Shown here one piece after another: positions 9,576 through 18,457 of a stretch of 64,000 nucleotides of DNA (position 1 is the stretch's first letter; each line of letters opens with the position of its first letter). The translations under genes were made by a program, and so were the position numbers. The notes under the pieces are model-generated. The model ran no database searches, had not been told where the DNA came from, and was given only the letters and a program-made list of their open reading frames with translations. Origin of the DNA: Actinocrispum wychmicini (GTDB lineage Bacteria > Actinomycetota > Actinomycetes > Mycobacteriales > Pseudonocardiaceae); contig NZ_SLWS01000020.1 of the NCBI RefSeq assembly GCF_004345645.1, positions 62,001 through 126,000 of the forward strand. Reading direction: 5' to 3'.

Positions 9576-9623
9576 GGCTCTTAACCAGCGGGTTCGGGGT
9601 TCGAGTCCCTGGCGGCGCACCCC
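9576..9623 (+). repeat. 3' half of tRNA-Lys(CTT): attachment-site remnant
   Basis: The bases after GGCTCTTAACC read as the anticodon-loop half, T-arm (GGGTTCGAGTCCC) and acceptor strand (TGGCGGCGCACC) of an actinomycete tRNA-Lys with CTT anticodon. The 5' half, including a matching GCGCCGC acceptor strand and D-arm, is absent upstream, so this is not a functional tRNA. A partial tRNA beside an integrase is the normal appearance of an attL/attR site. Confidence 0.65.
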
Positions 9624-9624
9624 C

Positions 9625-9660
9625 AAAGAGCAGGTCGAGATGCATCTCGACCTGCTCTTT
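9625..9660. terminator. Perfect 36-bp palindrome, rho-independent terminator
   Basis: AAAGAGCAGGTCGAGATG is followed directly by its exact reverse complement, starting 2 bp after the tRNA-Lys 3' end, and then by TTA. The hairpin would have an 18-bp stem minus the tip. It is flanked by A and T runs in both directions, so it can act as a bidirectional terminator. It probably belonged to the tRNA gene in the chromosome before integration. Confidence 0.65.
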
Positions 9661-10416
9661 TACATACTCGCCGACCATCTGTTCACCGTCCACACTGGAC
9701 GCAAACGCGCCCGAGACGAGCCCGAGAGGTTTCTGAGCGCTCCGAGGGATGATCAACACTGTCTTCTCCGCTGCCGCCCGAGCCACTTCCGGCAAGACAC
9801 TGGTGTACGTGTCACTGGTCACCGTGATCGAGGAATGCCGCAGCATCTCCTGAACCACCTTAATCTCCACCCCGGCGGCCAGCGCCAGGGTCGCCGCACC
9901 ATGCCGCAGATCACGCAGCCGGATCGGCGGCAACCCCGCCTGCCTGACCGAAACTGGAATCGATCCGTGACGTCGGCCGGATGCAGCGCCTCTCCGCTCG
10001 GCCCAGTGAACACCAACCCCTCGGTCTCCACCCACCGCGCGCCTGCCTCGTCCCGTTCCCGCACCTGCCGGCTTCGGTGGGCACGCAACACCGCGACCAG
10101 ATCGCCGTCCAACGCGACCTGGCCTTCCGACGAGGTCGTCTTCGGACGAGACATCGCCGTCTCCCACCCGTACTGCACAATCTGATTCGCCACCGTCAAC
10201 ACCCCAGCGTCGAGATCGATATCCGACCAGCGCACCCCACACGCTTCCCCGCGCCGCAAGCCCCGGTGAGCGACCAACAAGTACAGCGGGTAGAGCCGGT
10301 CATGCACGGCGTGATCGAGAAATCGCCCAGTCTGCGCCGGCGTCCAGATCATCACCGGCGACGGCTGCTTGCCCGTGCGCCGCCACTGCTCCACCCGCGC
10401 CTGAGCTGCTGCCAAT

Positions 10417-10691
10417 GTTCGATGGGACGCAGTCGGCCGCCGAGGTGGTCGCCGTACCGAAGGTGATCGAGGTGATCGTCAGGTCGAACGGGTTGGGATT
10501 GGTGATGGTGAACTGGGCCGCACCGGTCTTGCCGGGGAACAGGTCCGCCTTCGGATCCGGCGCGGCGACAATGGTCAGGTTTTGCACACTGCCGGCCTTG
10601 CGCGACACGCTGCCGGTAGCGTCTGTGGTCCATGCCGCGAACGCCACCGAGGAGATCGCCCGGCGCCGATGGCGATCCCTGTCCCAGCCAT
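10417..10691 (-). pseudogene. Truncated secreted protein gene
   Basis: After a frameshifted signal peptide (an ATG at 10691 starts MAGTGIAIGAG, then another frame gives ISSVAFAAWTTDATGSVS) comes a secreted beta-domain: LTIVAAPDPKADLFPGKTGA and FTITNPNPFDLTITSITFG. It stops abruptly after ADCVPSN, where the integrase relic begins. The phrase resembles small extracellular actinomycete proteins with a Cys near the end. The 3' half has been lost in the rearrangement that also removed the integrase 5' end. Confidence 0.5.
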
Positions 10692-11186
10692 AACTGTTCG
10701 GAAACGTCTGCCTCGCGGTCGCGCTTCCCGTTGCTTGGACACTACGACTCCCGTTCGTTGGACTGGACGTCCCGCTCACACGGATACGGCCTGCTCGGGC
10801 CTGCCATGCTCCTCATGGCAGGCAGGTCTCCTCATTGGCGATCGTGACTCAAACGGGTGAATTAGCGGCGCTTGTCACCCGAGCGAGCGAATGAACTCGG
10901 TGGTGTCCGGAGTTAGTACTCGACCTTGGTAAACCAGCATGTTTGATGCTAGGTGGCGCATATGGGTTAGGTCGCGGATATCGATCCAACTGCCTACCCG
11001 CATCCGGGTGATCGACTTTGCTTTGCCGGAACCCGTCAACCCTTCCGGGGACAACGACCCCATCCGGTCACCAGTAGTCGCAATCGATGCCAGGGTCTTT
11101 CAGCCCGTACACCTTCGAGGGAACGTCGGTGCCGGTACTGCCGAATGCAGCCTACGATCGGATGGAAACCTGAAGGAAGGGCCGTT
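10692..11186. other. Intergenic stretch without a recognisable gene
   Basis: There is a 62-codon frame at 10875-11063 on the minus strand (ending VLTPDTTEFIRSLG) without a convincing ribosome binding site or family match. The last 15 bases contain AAGGAAGG, the ribosome binding site of the next gene. Nothing else is supported. Confidence 0.35.
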
Positions 11187-11576
11187 ATGGAGCGAGTGGA
11201 ATGCGTCATTGCGTCGTTGGTCACGTACAGATCTTGGGTGGGGTGTTGTCCACCGCGACCGGTCGAGGATCCCGGCAAAGTCGCGCTCCTGCGGAGGCAA
11301 ATGGATGAACGAGGGTGGAACGGGCCGCCGGTGGTGATGGCCGGGGACCGGGCATTGACCGGAACCCATCGGCTTGCTGCGGTCGCCGGGAGCCGCCTCA
11401 CCGTCATCCCTGTGGTCGATGCACATGCGCTGGGTGCCTGTTGGATACCTCAATGGCGGGAGGTCTTGCCGCCGATTTCGCAGTGGTGCGAGATTGGGCA
11501 CCGGCTCGGGGACCTTCTGCCCCCGGAGGTCGTCTCCTATGTTGGGCTCGACCTGCATCTGCCCAGCTACCGCTGA
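11187..11576 (+). CDS. Small ParB-like nuclease-domain protein
   Basis: This 129-residue protein begins at the ATG at 11187, seven bases after AAGGAAGG; an ATG 42 bases earlier lacks a ribosome binding site. The core ALLRRQMDERGWNGPPVVM followed by ALTGTHRLAAVAG is the ParB/Srx-type fold. It has the strand carrying GTHR that forms the nucleotide/phosphate site in ParB CTPase-like proteins. The C-terminal half (WREVLPPISQWCEIG, LLPPEVVSYVGL) is unassigned. There is no parA next to it, so a partition role is unlikely. Stand-alone proteins of this kind are common in actinomycete genomes and their roles are unknown. Confidence 0.6.
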   Translation: MERVECVIASLVTYRSWVGCCPPRPVEDPGKVALLRRQMDERGWNGPPVVMAGDRALTGTHRLAAVAGSRLTVIPVVDAHALGACWIPQWREVLPPISQWCEIGHRLGDLLPPEVVSYVGLDLHLPSYR

Positions 11577-11624
11577 CCGGAGACGGAATTCCGGCCGCGG
11601 CATCGTGCCGACAAGGAGCACGCC

Positions 11625-12656
11625 ATGAGACGACGCACGTTCGCAATAGGCGCGATGACCGCCCTCGGCACATCGTTGGCCGGCAATGGGCTGGCCCGGG
11701 CCGTAACACCCACTTTGTCCCAGTTCCCGCCGCCTCCCCTCCCGCTAGGTGTACCCGCGAATATCGCGGATATCCTATCCAAGGTCACCAATCTCAACGA
11801 TCTGCTCCTGCTCGCGGGACAGACGCGTATCGACGGCGCTGTTGCCTGGGAGGCCAGCGACATCACCGTTTACGCCGACATGCCCGGCAACCCGATGCCG
11901 GACAAGCTGCCACACGGAGCCGAGCTCATTCACTACACCGGGCTGCGCGCCTCCCGCCTGGTCCGCACCGGTGACCTCACGCTGACCCGGTTGTCCCGGA
12001 TTCTGTATGTCCCGGTCGACCCGCGGACCGGAAACCGGATCACGACCTGGCGAAACCCAGTCGACGGAAAGGAACGTCCCGTGCCGCCCACGTTCCTGCG
12101 GACGGCGAAACGGGTCAGCACCCTAGGAGAGGGGCGGCTGGCCGTGGGGACTCCGGACGCCGCGTCCGCCCCCGGTGCCATCGCCCCCTCGGTTCGGGGA
12201 AACCTGTCCTGGAACGTCCCGCTGAGGCAGGCGCACTCACTCGCCGAGAAGTTCGGCATCACCGACGACTTCGGCTTCGGCAACCACTACACCCGGCTGG
12301 TCAGCGGCCAGATCGCCGCGCCCCTGCTCGGGACATTGCCCGTGTTGCCCGTGGTCGTTTCCGCCGCGGCGAACAGCTCGACCATCCAGCCGTTCCCACC
12401 CGAGACCGCTCTCGCCGAATCGGATGTCCGCGGACGCGGGCTCTACGCCGAGACCGCACAATCCATCAGCGACCTGCAGCAAGCCGCTCCCTGGCTGCGG
12501 GAGCTGGTCACCACCACCTATCCCGACCTGCTGACCCCACCGACCAGCGCCGAAACAGAGTGGGACGACAACCGATGGGTCGCGTTCCACCGCGAGCAGT
12601 TGGCGCCACACGGCCTGACCTGGCGGGAGTGGTGCGACCGCACCCCGGTCACTTAG
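11625..12656 (+). CDS. Exported DUF1838-family protein
   Basis: The 343-residue protein starts MRRRTFAIGAMTALGTSLAG..ARA, a twin-arginine-like signal peptide with RRRTF, followed by a Pro-rich linker. The phrases ELIHYTGLRASRLVRTG, LSRILYVPVDPRTGN and ITTWRNPVDGKE match the DUF1838 family, whose function is unknown. The preceding AAGGAGC is a clear ribosome binding site at a proper distance. It stands alone, and decayed mobile DNA follows. A periplasmic or extracytoplasmic location is expected. Confidence 0.65.
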   Translation: MRRRTFAIGAMTALGTSLAGNGLARAVTPTLSQFPPPPLPLGVPANIADILSKVTNLNDLLLLAGQTRIDGAVAWEASDITVYADMPGNPMPDKLPHGAELIHYTGLRASRLVRTGDLTLTRLSRILYVPVDPRTGNRITTWRNPVDGKERPVPPTFLRTAKRVSTLGEGRLAVGTPDAASAPGAIAPSVRGNLSWNVPLRQAHSLAEKFGITDDFGFGNHYTRLVSGQIAAPLLGTLPVLPVVVSAAANSSTIQPFPPETALAESDVRGRGLYAETAQSISDLQQAAPWLRELVTTTYPDLLTPPTSAETEWDDNRWVAFHREQLAPHGLTWREWCDRTPVT

Positions 12657-12776
12657 CGCCGTCGCAGTGGCCGACAGCTCGTGCGCGGACAACCCGGCGT
12701 GTGCCAGCGCGTGCCGTAGTCGTACGGGACACCACCGTCGGCAACCAGACCATGGACACGGCAATGGTGTTGCAAA

Positions 12777-14009
12777 ATGTTCGGCCGGGCGGGACGAATC
12801 GGCGCAGGGAAACGGAAGGCTGGGCCCACCTGATCGTCGACGAAAATCAGCGCCCCGCCTGGCAAACCCGGCTCGTAGCCGAGTACTCCGTCTACTTCCA
12901 CATCCACGACAGCCTGCCCGACCACGTGCTGGCGGAAGTGCTACAAGGCCGCATCACCAGCCTGGCCGACGCCGAAGCATGGTGGGTGGAAACCCTGGCG
13001 TACGCCCAAGGCGACGACGCACTGGACCCCGGGCAGCATGCGGTGTCCTTCCTGGTCGACGAAGGCTTTCTCACTCAGAAACACGACGGCGACAACACCA
13101 CATTGACCATCACCGACCTCGGTCGTTTGACCGCCCGGATGATGGTGTCCACCCAAGCTGGCAGCCGGCTGCGCCGAGCCCCTTACCGCGCTTCCCGCAC
13201 CGACCGACCCAGATGCCGCCGAAGACGCGTTGATTCTCGTCCTGTCGGTCGCTGTCCAAGCACTCAGTACGATCCTGGTACCCGACAAGATCCGTCCCGC
13301 AGTCGCCACCGTTCTCAAAGCCGGGGGACGCAGCTCATCACCCACACCGCATCGTAAAGGGTCTCGGCGCCCAAACCACCGCATCGCCAGGCGACCTCGC
13401 CCGCGCTGGAATGCTGCTTGTCGCCCGCTCACCCCATTTGTTCGCTCACAGCAAGCCGGCTCGACGCGTAGTGGCAGGCATCCCACTAAGCACTCTGTAC
13501 CCTGTCTACGACCGGGTACCGCGCTTCCTGTCTTGGCTTGCGGCACAGGGTTTGCTCGGCACAGTGCATCCGTGGATCGCTGTCGTCGCAGCGGATCTAG
13601 CTCAACGCATTCGCTGGCGCCGCCTGGCACCTGGCCGCGGCGCTGGCCGTCTACTGTGGATGTGCGAACAACTGGTCAGCCGACCTCACCACCAGCAACG
13701 CGTTCCGGACATTTGGCTGTCAGCCGTCACCCGGGGCCACCACGCGCCTGATTGGCCACCAGGACCCCCACCGACGAGTGCGAACTCGACCACGCTGGCT
13801 ACCTGACCCTACTGCGCGAACGAGCATCCGCCGCAGTGCTGACCGACAGCCCCGATCACGCAACCGTGACTGGCACCGTCGCCACGACCGCGGTGACCTG
13901 GCGTGGAAATCTCCATAGCCAGCCCACTACTACCCAAGCCACCATCGACATCCCTTACCCCGATGGCGCAGACCCAGCCGGCGATCCGGTGTCAGCCGCG
14001 CCACCATGA
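12777..14009 (+). pseudogene. DEAD/DEAH-box helicase, C-terminal part, frameshifted
   Basis: Three frames in succession give one recognisable helicase tail. The phrases are ETEGWAHLIVDENQRPAWQT and LPDHVLAEVLQGRITSLADA with a winged-helix region; then GIPLSTLYPVYDRVPRFLSW, HPWIAVVAADLAQRIRWRRL and GRGAGRLLWMCEQLV; then, after a shift near 13775, TDECELDHAGYLTLLRERAS. The motor domains are missing upstream. This resembles the helicases with Sec63-like C-terminal regions found in actinomycete accessory DNA. At least two frameshifts make it non-functional. Confidence 0.6.
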
Positions 14010-14025
14010 ACCGGCACACCGTGTC

Positions 14026-14280
14026 ATGGCCGACTGGGACAGGCGCGTCACCGAATGCGGCGGGCTGACTCCCGGCGAGGCGCGCAAGAACGACGAGCTG
14101 ACCCGGCTTCGCACGAAGCTCGCGGATCGGACCCGCGAATGCACCCAGCTGAACCAACGGCTCGACGCGGCGGCCACAGCGATCGCAGCCCTGCACCACG
14201 ACAACACCCTGCTACGCCAGGAACTCGACCAGGCCGGCGTTCTGGTCACGCTCGACACCCGCCGACCCCAGTCCCCATGA
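14026..14280 (+). CDS. Small coiled-coil protein, transposon-accessory-like
   Basis: 84 residues: MADWDRRVTECGGLTPGEAR, then a continuous heptad-like helix (LTRLRTKLADRTRECTQLNQ, LDAAATAIAALHHDNTLLRQ). It resembles the short coiled-coil proteins (DUF6262/TnpC-like) that accompany integrases of composite mobile elements. A relic of an integrase lies next to it on the other strand. No ribosome binding site is obvious, so it may no longer be expressed. Confidence 0.4.
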   Translation: MADWDRRVTECGGLTPGEARKNDELTRLRTKLADRTRECTQLNQRLDAAATAIAALHHDNTLLRQELDQAGVLVTLDTRRPQSP

Positions 14281-14329
14281 TCGGAAGGCGGACATCTGTC
14301 CGACGGGACTGGCTGGTCGACTATCGGCA

Positions 14330-14880
14330 CTGAGCCAGCGGGAACGGGTCGATGACCGGCCCCGAGCACACCTCGGCGTGGAACTCGTAGAAAGCGCGGA
14401 GCACGGAGCTAATACACTGTGTGCGATCGCCGTCGCCGCGTATCTTGTGCCGAGCAACGGTCTTCCGGTCACCGGATTCACCGTCCCCGGCAACGGCGCC
14501 GCGCTTGTCCGCTCGTCGATGCCCGTTGCGTTCTGTCCACGGCGGCGCCAGTGCACCCGAGCCGGCTTACCGGCCAGTTGCAGCCACGGTTGAGGTCGCG
14601 TGCCTCGATCCGGCTCGCCCGGTCCCAGCTCACCTCGACCGCCCACAGGTCGGAACCAGCGCAGCAGGTCCATGCCGTACGAGCCCAGCGTCGCCACCGA
14701 CCAGCCCGGCCGCCTGCAGGTCCAAGAAGTACCCAACAACCGGCCCCACCGCGACCCCGGACAAATCGAGCAGCCGATACAGGCGATCTCCGGTGTGTCG
14801 CAACGCAAATCAGCAGGCCAAGCCGCTGACATCCGACTTCGCATAAGCCCTGAACAGTTACCTGTGATCAAACCCGCCAC
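14330..14880 (-). pseudogene. Site-specific integrase, frameshifted relic
   Basis: Reading the minus strand across frames gives SVATLGSYGMDLLRWFR, RWLQLAGKPARVHWRR, PGTVNPVTGRPLLGTRYAAT and IAHS. This is the conserved N-terminal and core-binding part of the large actinomycete tyrosine recombinases that travel with mobile elements. Frameshifts separate the pieces, and no catalytic C-terminal domain follows. Confidence 0.6.
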
Positions 14881-14927
14881 ACTGCGTGCCGGCCATGCGA
14901 AAGATCTGAATTAGACCACACATGGCT

Positions 14928-16220
14928 CTAATCGGAAATTGAGCATAGACAGGCATTGATAGCATCGCCCCTATTGCGCGCCGAGTCCAGTTGTTTCGGG
15001 TCTGTGATAACAATATCCACACTCAGTTGATTCTCGAAGGTGTATATTATGTAGACGCTTAACGCTTCGGAATCGGTAGGCGTCAAGACGCTGACGTCTT
15101 GTATCTTATTATATATGCCAGCACGAAAATCTTCAATCTCCAGGCCATGGGGTGAATGTAACATCGGCACAACGCCCCAGTTGGTTGTCACGACCGCGCC
15201 CGGAGTTGTTGGAGTCATTAGGTTTGCGAAGAAATCGTCGACCTGCCTCGCCGTTTCGTGTACAGCGGTACCATCGGCCAGCTCCGCAGGAAGATGCGCG
15301 CCGATTGCGCGTGAAAGCCCAACAAAGTCGATATCAGTGTGAGGTGTGGCGGTAAAACCGATCCAGCTCAACACGTTAGTCGCCGCTGTAGGTGTGAGAG
15401 GTGGCGCCAGCCTCGTGCGCATATCGACGGTGATGAAGTACGGAACATTCGCAATGGATACGTGTCGGTCATCCGCTTCCGACCTGATGATAGCCGCCGA
15501 CACCAATGCGTTCATCGTGATCTTCTCGCGATGACACAATTCAATGAGAGCACTGGTTCGCTCTGCATCTAGCTTACAACGAATAATTGAGTTAGCAAAA
15601 ACGGGAAGTCCGGCCTCGCTGGCAAAATCTCGCCGTGGTGGAGTACTCGCCGGTGGCGTGGGGTATTCGAACTTACCCAAGCCCCGGTCGGACAGTATTT
15701 TTTCAACCGCATCAGGATACGCGTGTGGGCTCAAATCTGGGGTCACACCACGAGCGAGGTCGGCATACGCAGACCATAGCTCATCCAGGATGGCCAACGC
15801 GTGATGTGCGTCCGCGATCGCATGGTGCACCATCAACGTAATCGTGGACCGATTGCCGACACGAACCACATGGATTCCGGCCATTGCGCGACGCGGATCC
15901 ACGTTCACATCAAAGAAGAGATCATCCAGATTTTCGGCATCGCAAACAGTAGGCGTCGGCAGCGGCGGAACACCTCGCGCGAGCATGTGGGTTCTTCCGA
16001 CCGTTTCGAGTCGAGTTGAAAGGATTGGATAAGCGTTTCGCACGGCGTCGAATGCCGCTGACAATATTCGGAGATCGACTTGTCCGCGCACCTGCACGGC
16101 ATATCCGATGTAGGCTCCGATGGCTACGAACCAGTTTTCAGTCGGAGCCAGACAACGAATGCCGTATTCTGCTATATCAGCAACCGAGGCGTCCATGCGA
16201 GAGCTATTCATGTCAGTCAT
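14928..16220 (-). CDS. PapA-type acyltransferase (condensation-domain superfamily)
   Basis: This protein of about 430 residues has the condensation/PapA catalytic motif VHHAIADAHHALAILDELW, with His132-His133 and Asp137 counted from the ATG at 16220. It also has the phrase ARQVDDFFANLMTPTTPGA and an NWG segment where these enzymes carry their second conserved loop. PapA enzymes move an acyl chain from a carrier protein or CoA to an alcohol, making esters. The start is uncertain, because ATGs at 16262 and 16247 are also in frame. The gene is clearly richer in A+T than the terpenoid genes beside it, so it was probably acquired separately. By position it may esterify a terpenoid alcohol with a chain from the downstream polyketide synthases; this is inference. 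Confidence 0.7.
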   Translation of the reverse strand: MTDMNSSRMDASVADIAEYGIRCLAPTENWFVAIGAYIGYAVQVRGQVDLRILSAAFDAVRNAYPILSTRLETVGRTHMLARGVPPLPTPTVCDAENLDDLFFDVNVDPRRAMAGIHVVRVGNRSTITLMVHHAIADAHHALAILDELWSAYADLARGVTPDLSPHAYPDAVEKILSDRGLGKFEYPTPPASTPPRRDFASEAGLPVFANSIIRCKLDAERTSALIELCHREKITMNALVSAAIIRSEADDRHVSIANVPYFITVDMRTRLAPPLTPTAATNVLSWIGFTATPHTDIDFVGLSRAIGAHLPAELADGTAVHETARQVDDFFANLMTPTTPGAVVTTNWGVVPMLHSPHGLEIEDFRAGIYNKIQDVSVLTPTDSEALSVYIIYTFENQLSVDIVITDPKQLDSARNRGDAINACLCSISD

Positions 16221-16589
16221 TTCAACACCAATCGTCCAGGTTTCCATGCACGGATTCAGCATCCGAGAGACATGTCATCGACATCACCCAATCCGAGATT
16301 GCCATACAAGAGCGCTCCCCATATCGAGCATTGCGACACCCCCGTAGTCGGTCGGTTGTCTACCAATGCCCCGAACAGGGCGTCACCGATACAAACTGGA
16401 CACCCTCCGCTGGTGTCTGGGCCGACATCGATTCGGCCGAACCCGCGATGCCGAACCGTCTCACCTGATCTTGTCGCTCACCTCGATTCGTCTCGCCTTG
16501 CGTTGTCGCTCCAGGGTGTTTGTCCCACGTGATCTTCACTCGGTCGAGCGGCTACCGGTCGGCACGCCGGGCACCAGCCCACCGGACTG

Positions 16590-16740
16590 GCGGGCGCTGG
16601 CCACGATCGCTGCCGCGACTCGGGTCCGGAGGGGCTGGCCGTCCTCGACCAGCAGGCGGCCGAGTAGTTCAAGGCGTTGCGGCGACGGTAAGTAGCGTCG
16701 GGGACTGGCGCGGTCGCGTAGCTGCGTTTCCAGCCCCCCG
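16590..16740 (-). pseudogene. Short relic of an integrase
   Basis: In one minus-strand frame PSPQRLELLGRLLVEDGQPL followed by RTRVAAAIV resembles the stretch just before the catalytic core of large actinomycete recombinases. The expected continuation is missing. The short length leaves this tentative. Confidence 0.35.
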
Positions 16741-16748
16741 AGCCTGCT

Positions 16749-16890
16749 GAGGCCAAGACCGAGGCGAAGGACGCCCTCATCATCGCGGACGCCGCCTGGG
16801 CGAAGCCGCACACTCTGCGGACGATCGACGCCGAGGACGAGACAATCGCCCGCCGCGTTCGCAGTCCATCATGCGCTTCGAGGCAGCATG
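16749..16890 (+). pseudogene. IS110-family transposase fragment
   Basis: The frame AKTEAKDALIIADAAWAKPH, then TLRTIDAEDETIARRV, is the conserved second block of the RuvC-like DEDD domain of IS110 transposases. About 45 codons remain. It lies at one end of a segment that occurs again at 35309-35889, so it may mark the recombination that copied that segment. Confidence 0.6.
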
Positions 16891-17332
16891 ACCGCGGTCA
16901 GCGGCTGCCTAGTGATTGGTCTCCCGGTTCACCGAGCAGCAGGTTGTCATAGAGCAAAACTCCGATGGTGAAGCACACCCAGATTCCGAGATTCACCTTG
17001 TTGTCGAAGGACTTGAGGAGTTCGTTCCCCACGCACACAGGGCATCCGCCGTGTTCGTCCGTTACTCCGAGGTAGTCCACACCGGTTCGTCTTCGCTCCC
17101 TTGTGACCGCATTGAAGAACCGTGTCGCCCATGGAAATTGCTTCTCGTTGAGGTCAACGCCACCCACGTTCGAGCGGTCGGCCGTAAGGAACGCGTCCGA
17201 GGTCAGCTTCCACGCGCCGTCGATGTAGCGCAGGTGTCCGGTCCCGTCGCTGCCCAGTTCGGGGACCGCGCCCGGCACTCTCCCTCGAACCTCCATGGTG
17301 AGACGTACGGAGTCCAGTAGTTCTTTCTGCTT
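16751..17332 (+). repeat. 582-bp duplicated segment, copy 1
   Basis: This stretch, comprising the IS110 fragment and the last 145 codons of the 515-aa gene, is repeated in the same orientation at 35309-35889 with scattered substitutions. Similarity starts at GGCCAAGACC and stops at TTCTTTCTGCTT in both copies. The intact gene is here; the other copy is a truncated fusion. Confidence 0.8.
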
Positions 17333-18445
17333 CTGTCCGCTGAGGTGCCCTGTGCGTGGCCGCGCCCATTCGACCATCCGGTGTACGTGTTCCTGTGTCA
17401 GGTACGGTCGGGGTTCGCGTAGCACCCCGGCCAGTGCACCACACGCCGTAACCTCCAGCAGCCGGTCGTCGGTGTCCCCGCGCGCAAACCAATAGGTCGC
17501 GTAGTTGGACATCCAGCTTGCCGACCGGTAGACGAGTTCTTCGTGTTCTGCGGGGGTCAGGTCGCCCGCCGCGTCTCCCAGTTCGGCGGCAAGCTCACGA
17601 ATGTGGGTGAGGATTCGCGGGGTGTGAGCCCCGATCATAAACCCCCGAGTTCGGTCCGGGATCTCTTTCGGGTGTGGGGGGTTGACCCACGTATTCACGT
17701 GCTCTGCTGTTCGCGCCAGCACGTCGATCATTTCGGGGGGCCACCTGAACTTGACTCCGGCCCTGTGCACCGCCTCGGGGCTGGGTGCGCGTCCGCGCAC
17801 ATCTGCTCGCCAGGCTTTGTGCGGGTGCTTGCCCCGGTAGGCGAGCCAGGTAGCGCCCGCCATGTGATGCGCCGCAACAACACGGAAGATGCGGGTGAGG
17901 GCCGCGTCGTTGTCCGGGTCTGCTCCTGCCTCGTCCAGGGCTGCGAAGAAGCCCGCGGACCCCCACATGGCGGCGCCTTTGCACCAGGCCTCGCCCAGTG
18001 CCGGAAGCTCCCAGTCGTCCGGGCCGTGATCGGACCCGCGTACCCACTTGAAGCCCTGGTGCACCAGGGCGGCGCACATCTCCCCGAGGTGGCCGATCCA
18101 CTCGACTCCGCCCGGTGTGCGGCACAGCCCCTGAAAGGCCCCGTGCCGCCAGGCCGCGTCCACGACAGCCAGCACCCGGTACTCGTCGCTGTCCTCCAGC
18201 ACGTCAAGCGGGGCCCGGCCGTGGATCAGCCGGTGCGTCTCGAAGTCGAGAAAGTCCGTGATGCCCTCGACCCAGTCCCGGTTGCTGCCCGACACGCGTT
18301 GCCTCAGTGCGCCGATCAGCTTCGCTTTCATGACGGGACTGTCGCACCGATCGATCTCCGCGCAGGCGTCGTACACCGACACCATGAACGCGTCCTTCTG
18401 GGTGCCGTAGAGCCAGTCAGCCCAGTAGTGACCGTAGGTCGTCAT
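16898..18445 (-). CDS. Unrecognised 515-aa protein in the prenyl synthase-P450 operon
   Basis: I do not recognise a family. The protein is mostly helical and rich in Trp, His and Asp/Glu. There is no canonical DDxxD/NSE pair of class I terpene synthases and no DxDD of class II. Acid-rich helices such as GITDFLDFETHRLIHG, DSDEYRVLAVVDAAW, RIFRVVAAHHMAGATWLAYR and GDTDDRLLEVTACG are visible. Near the C-terminus are CPVC and a hydrophobic stretch, NLGIWVCFTIGVLLYDNLLLG, that could bind a membrane or substrate. It starts 12 bp after the P450 stop and ends an operon that begins with a polyprenyl diphosphate synthase. A cyclase or prenyl-chain-modifying enzyme is therefore the obvious inference. 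A copy of its last 145 codons lies at 35455-35889. Confidence 0.6.
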   Translation of the reverse strand: MTTYGHYWADWLYGTQKDAFMVSVYDACAEIDRCDSPVMKAKLIGALRQRVSGSNRDWVEGITDFLDFETHRLIHGRAPLDVLEDSDEYRVLAVVDAAWRHGAFQGLCRTPGGVEWIGHLGEMCAALVHQGFKWVRGSDHGPDDWELPALGEAWCKGAAMWGSAGFFAALDEAGADPDNDAALTRIFRVVAAHHMAGATWLAYRGKHPHKAWRADVRGRAPSPEAVHRAGVKFRWPPEMIDVLARTAEHVNTWVNPPHPKEIPDRTRGFMIGAHTPRILTHIRELAAELGDAAGDLTPAEHEELVYRSASWMSNYATYWFARGDTDDRLLEVTACGALAGVLREPRPYLTQEHVHRMVEWARPRTGHLSGQKQKELLDSVRLTMEVRGRVPGAVPELGSDGTGHLRYIDGAWKLTSDAFLTADRSNVGGVDLNEKQFPWATRFFNAVTRERRRTGVDYLGVTDEHGGCPVCVGNELLKSFDNKVNLGIWVCFTIGVLLYDNLLLGEPGDQSLGSR

Positions 18446-18457
18446 GCCGTGTCCCTC

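Larger units (their letters stand above)
9544..10415 (-). pseudogene. Tyrosine recombinase (integrase) of an integrative element, frameshifted and 5'-truncated
   Basis: The N-terminal part in one frame has PVMIWTPAQTGRFLDHAV, HRGLRRGEACGVRWSDIDLD and a PKTTSSEG segment. After a frameshift near 9960 it continues in another frame with PPIRLRDLRHGAATLALAAG, the HSSITVTSDTYTSVLP box and the C-terminus. The first Arg (RGLRRGE), the R of LRHG and the Tyr of TYTSV are present. The usual HxxR His is Arg. The start of the gene is missing: at about 10415 the reading switches to an unrelated secreted-protein gene. The 3' end runs into the tRNA-Lys remnant, the usual position of such integrases next to their att site. 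Confidence 0.8.

Noticed and set aside
11145..11186. Earlier ATG for the ParB-like gene
   Set aside because: No Shine-Dalgarno precedes it, while AAGGAAGG stands at the right distance from the ATG at 11187.
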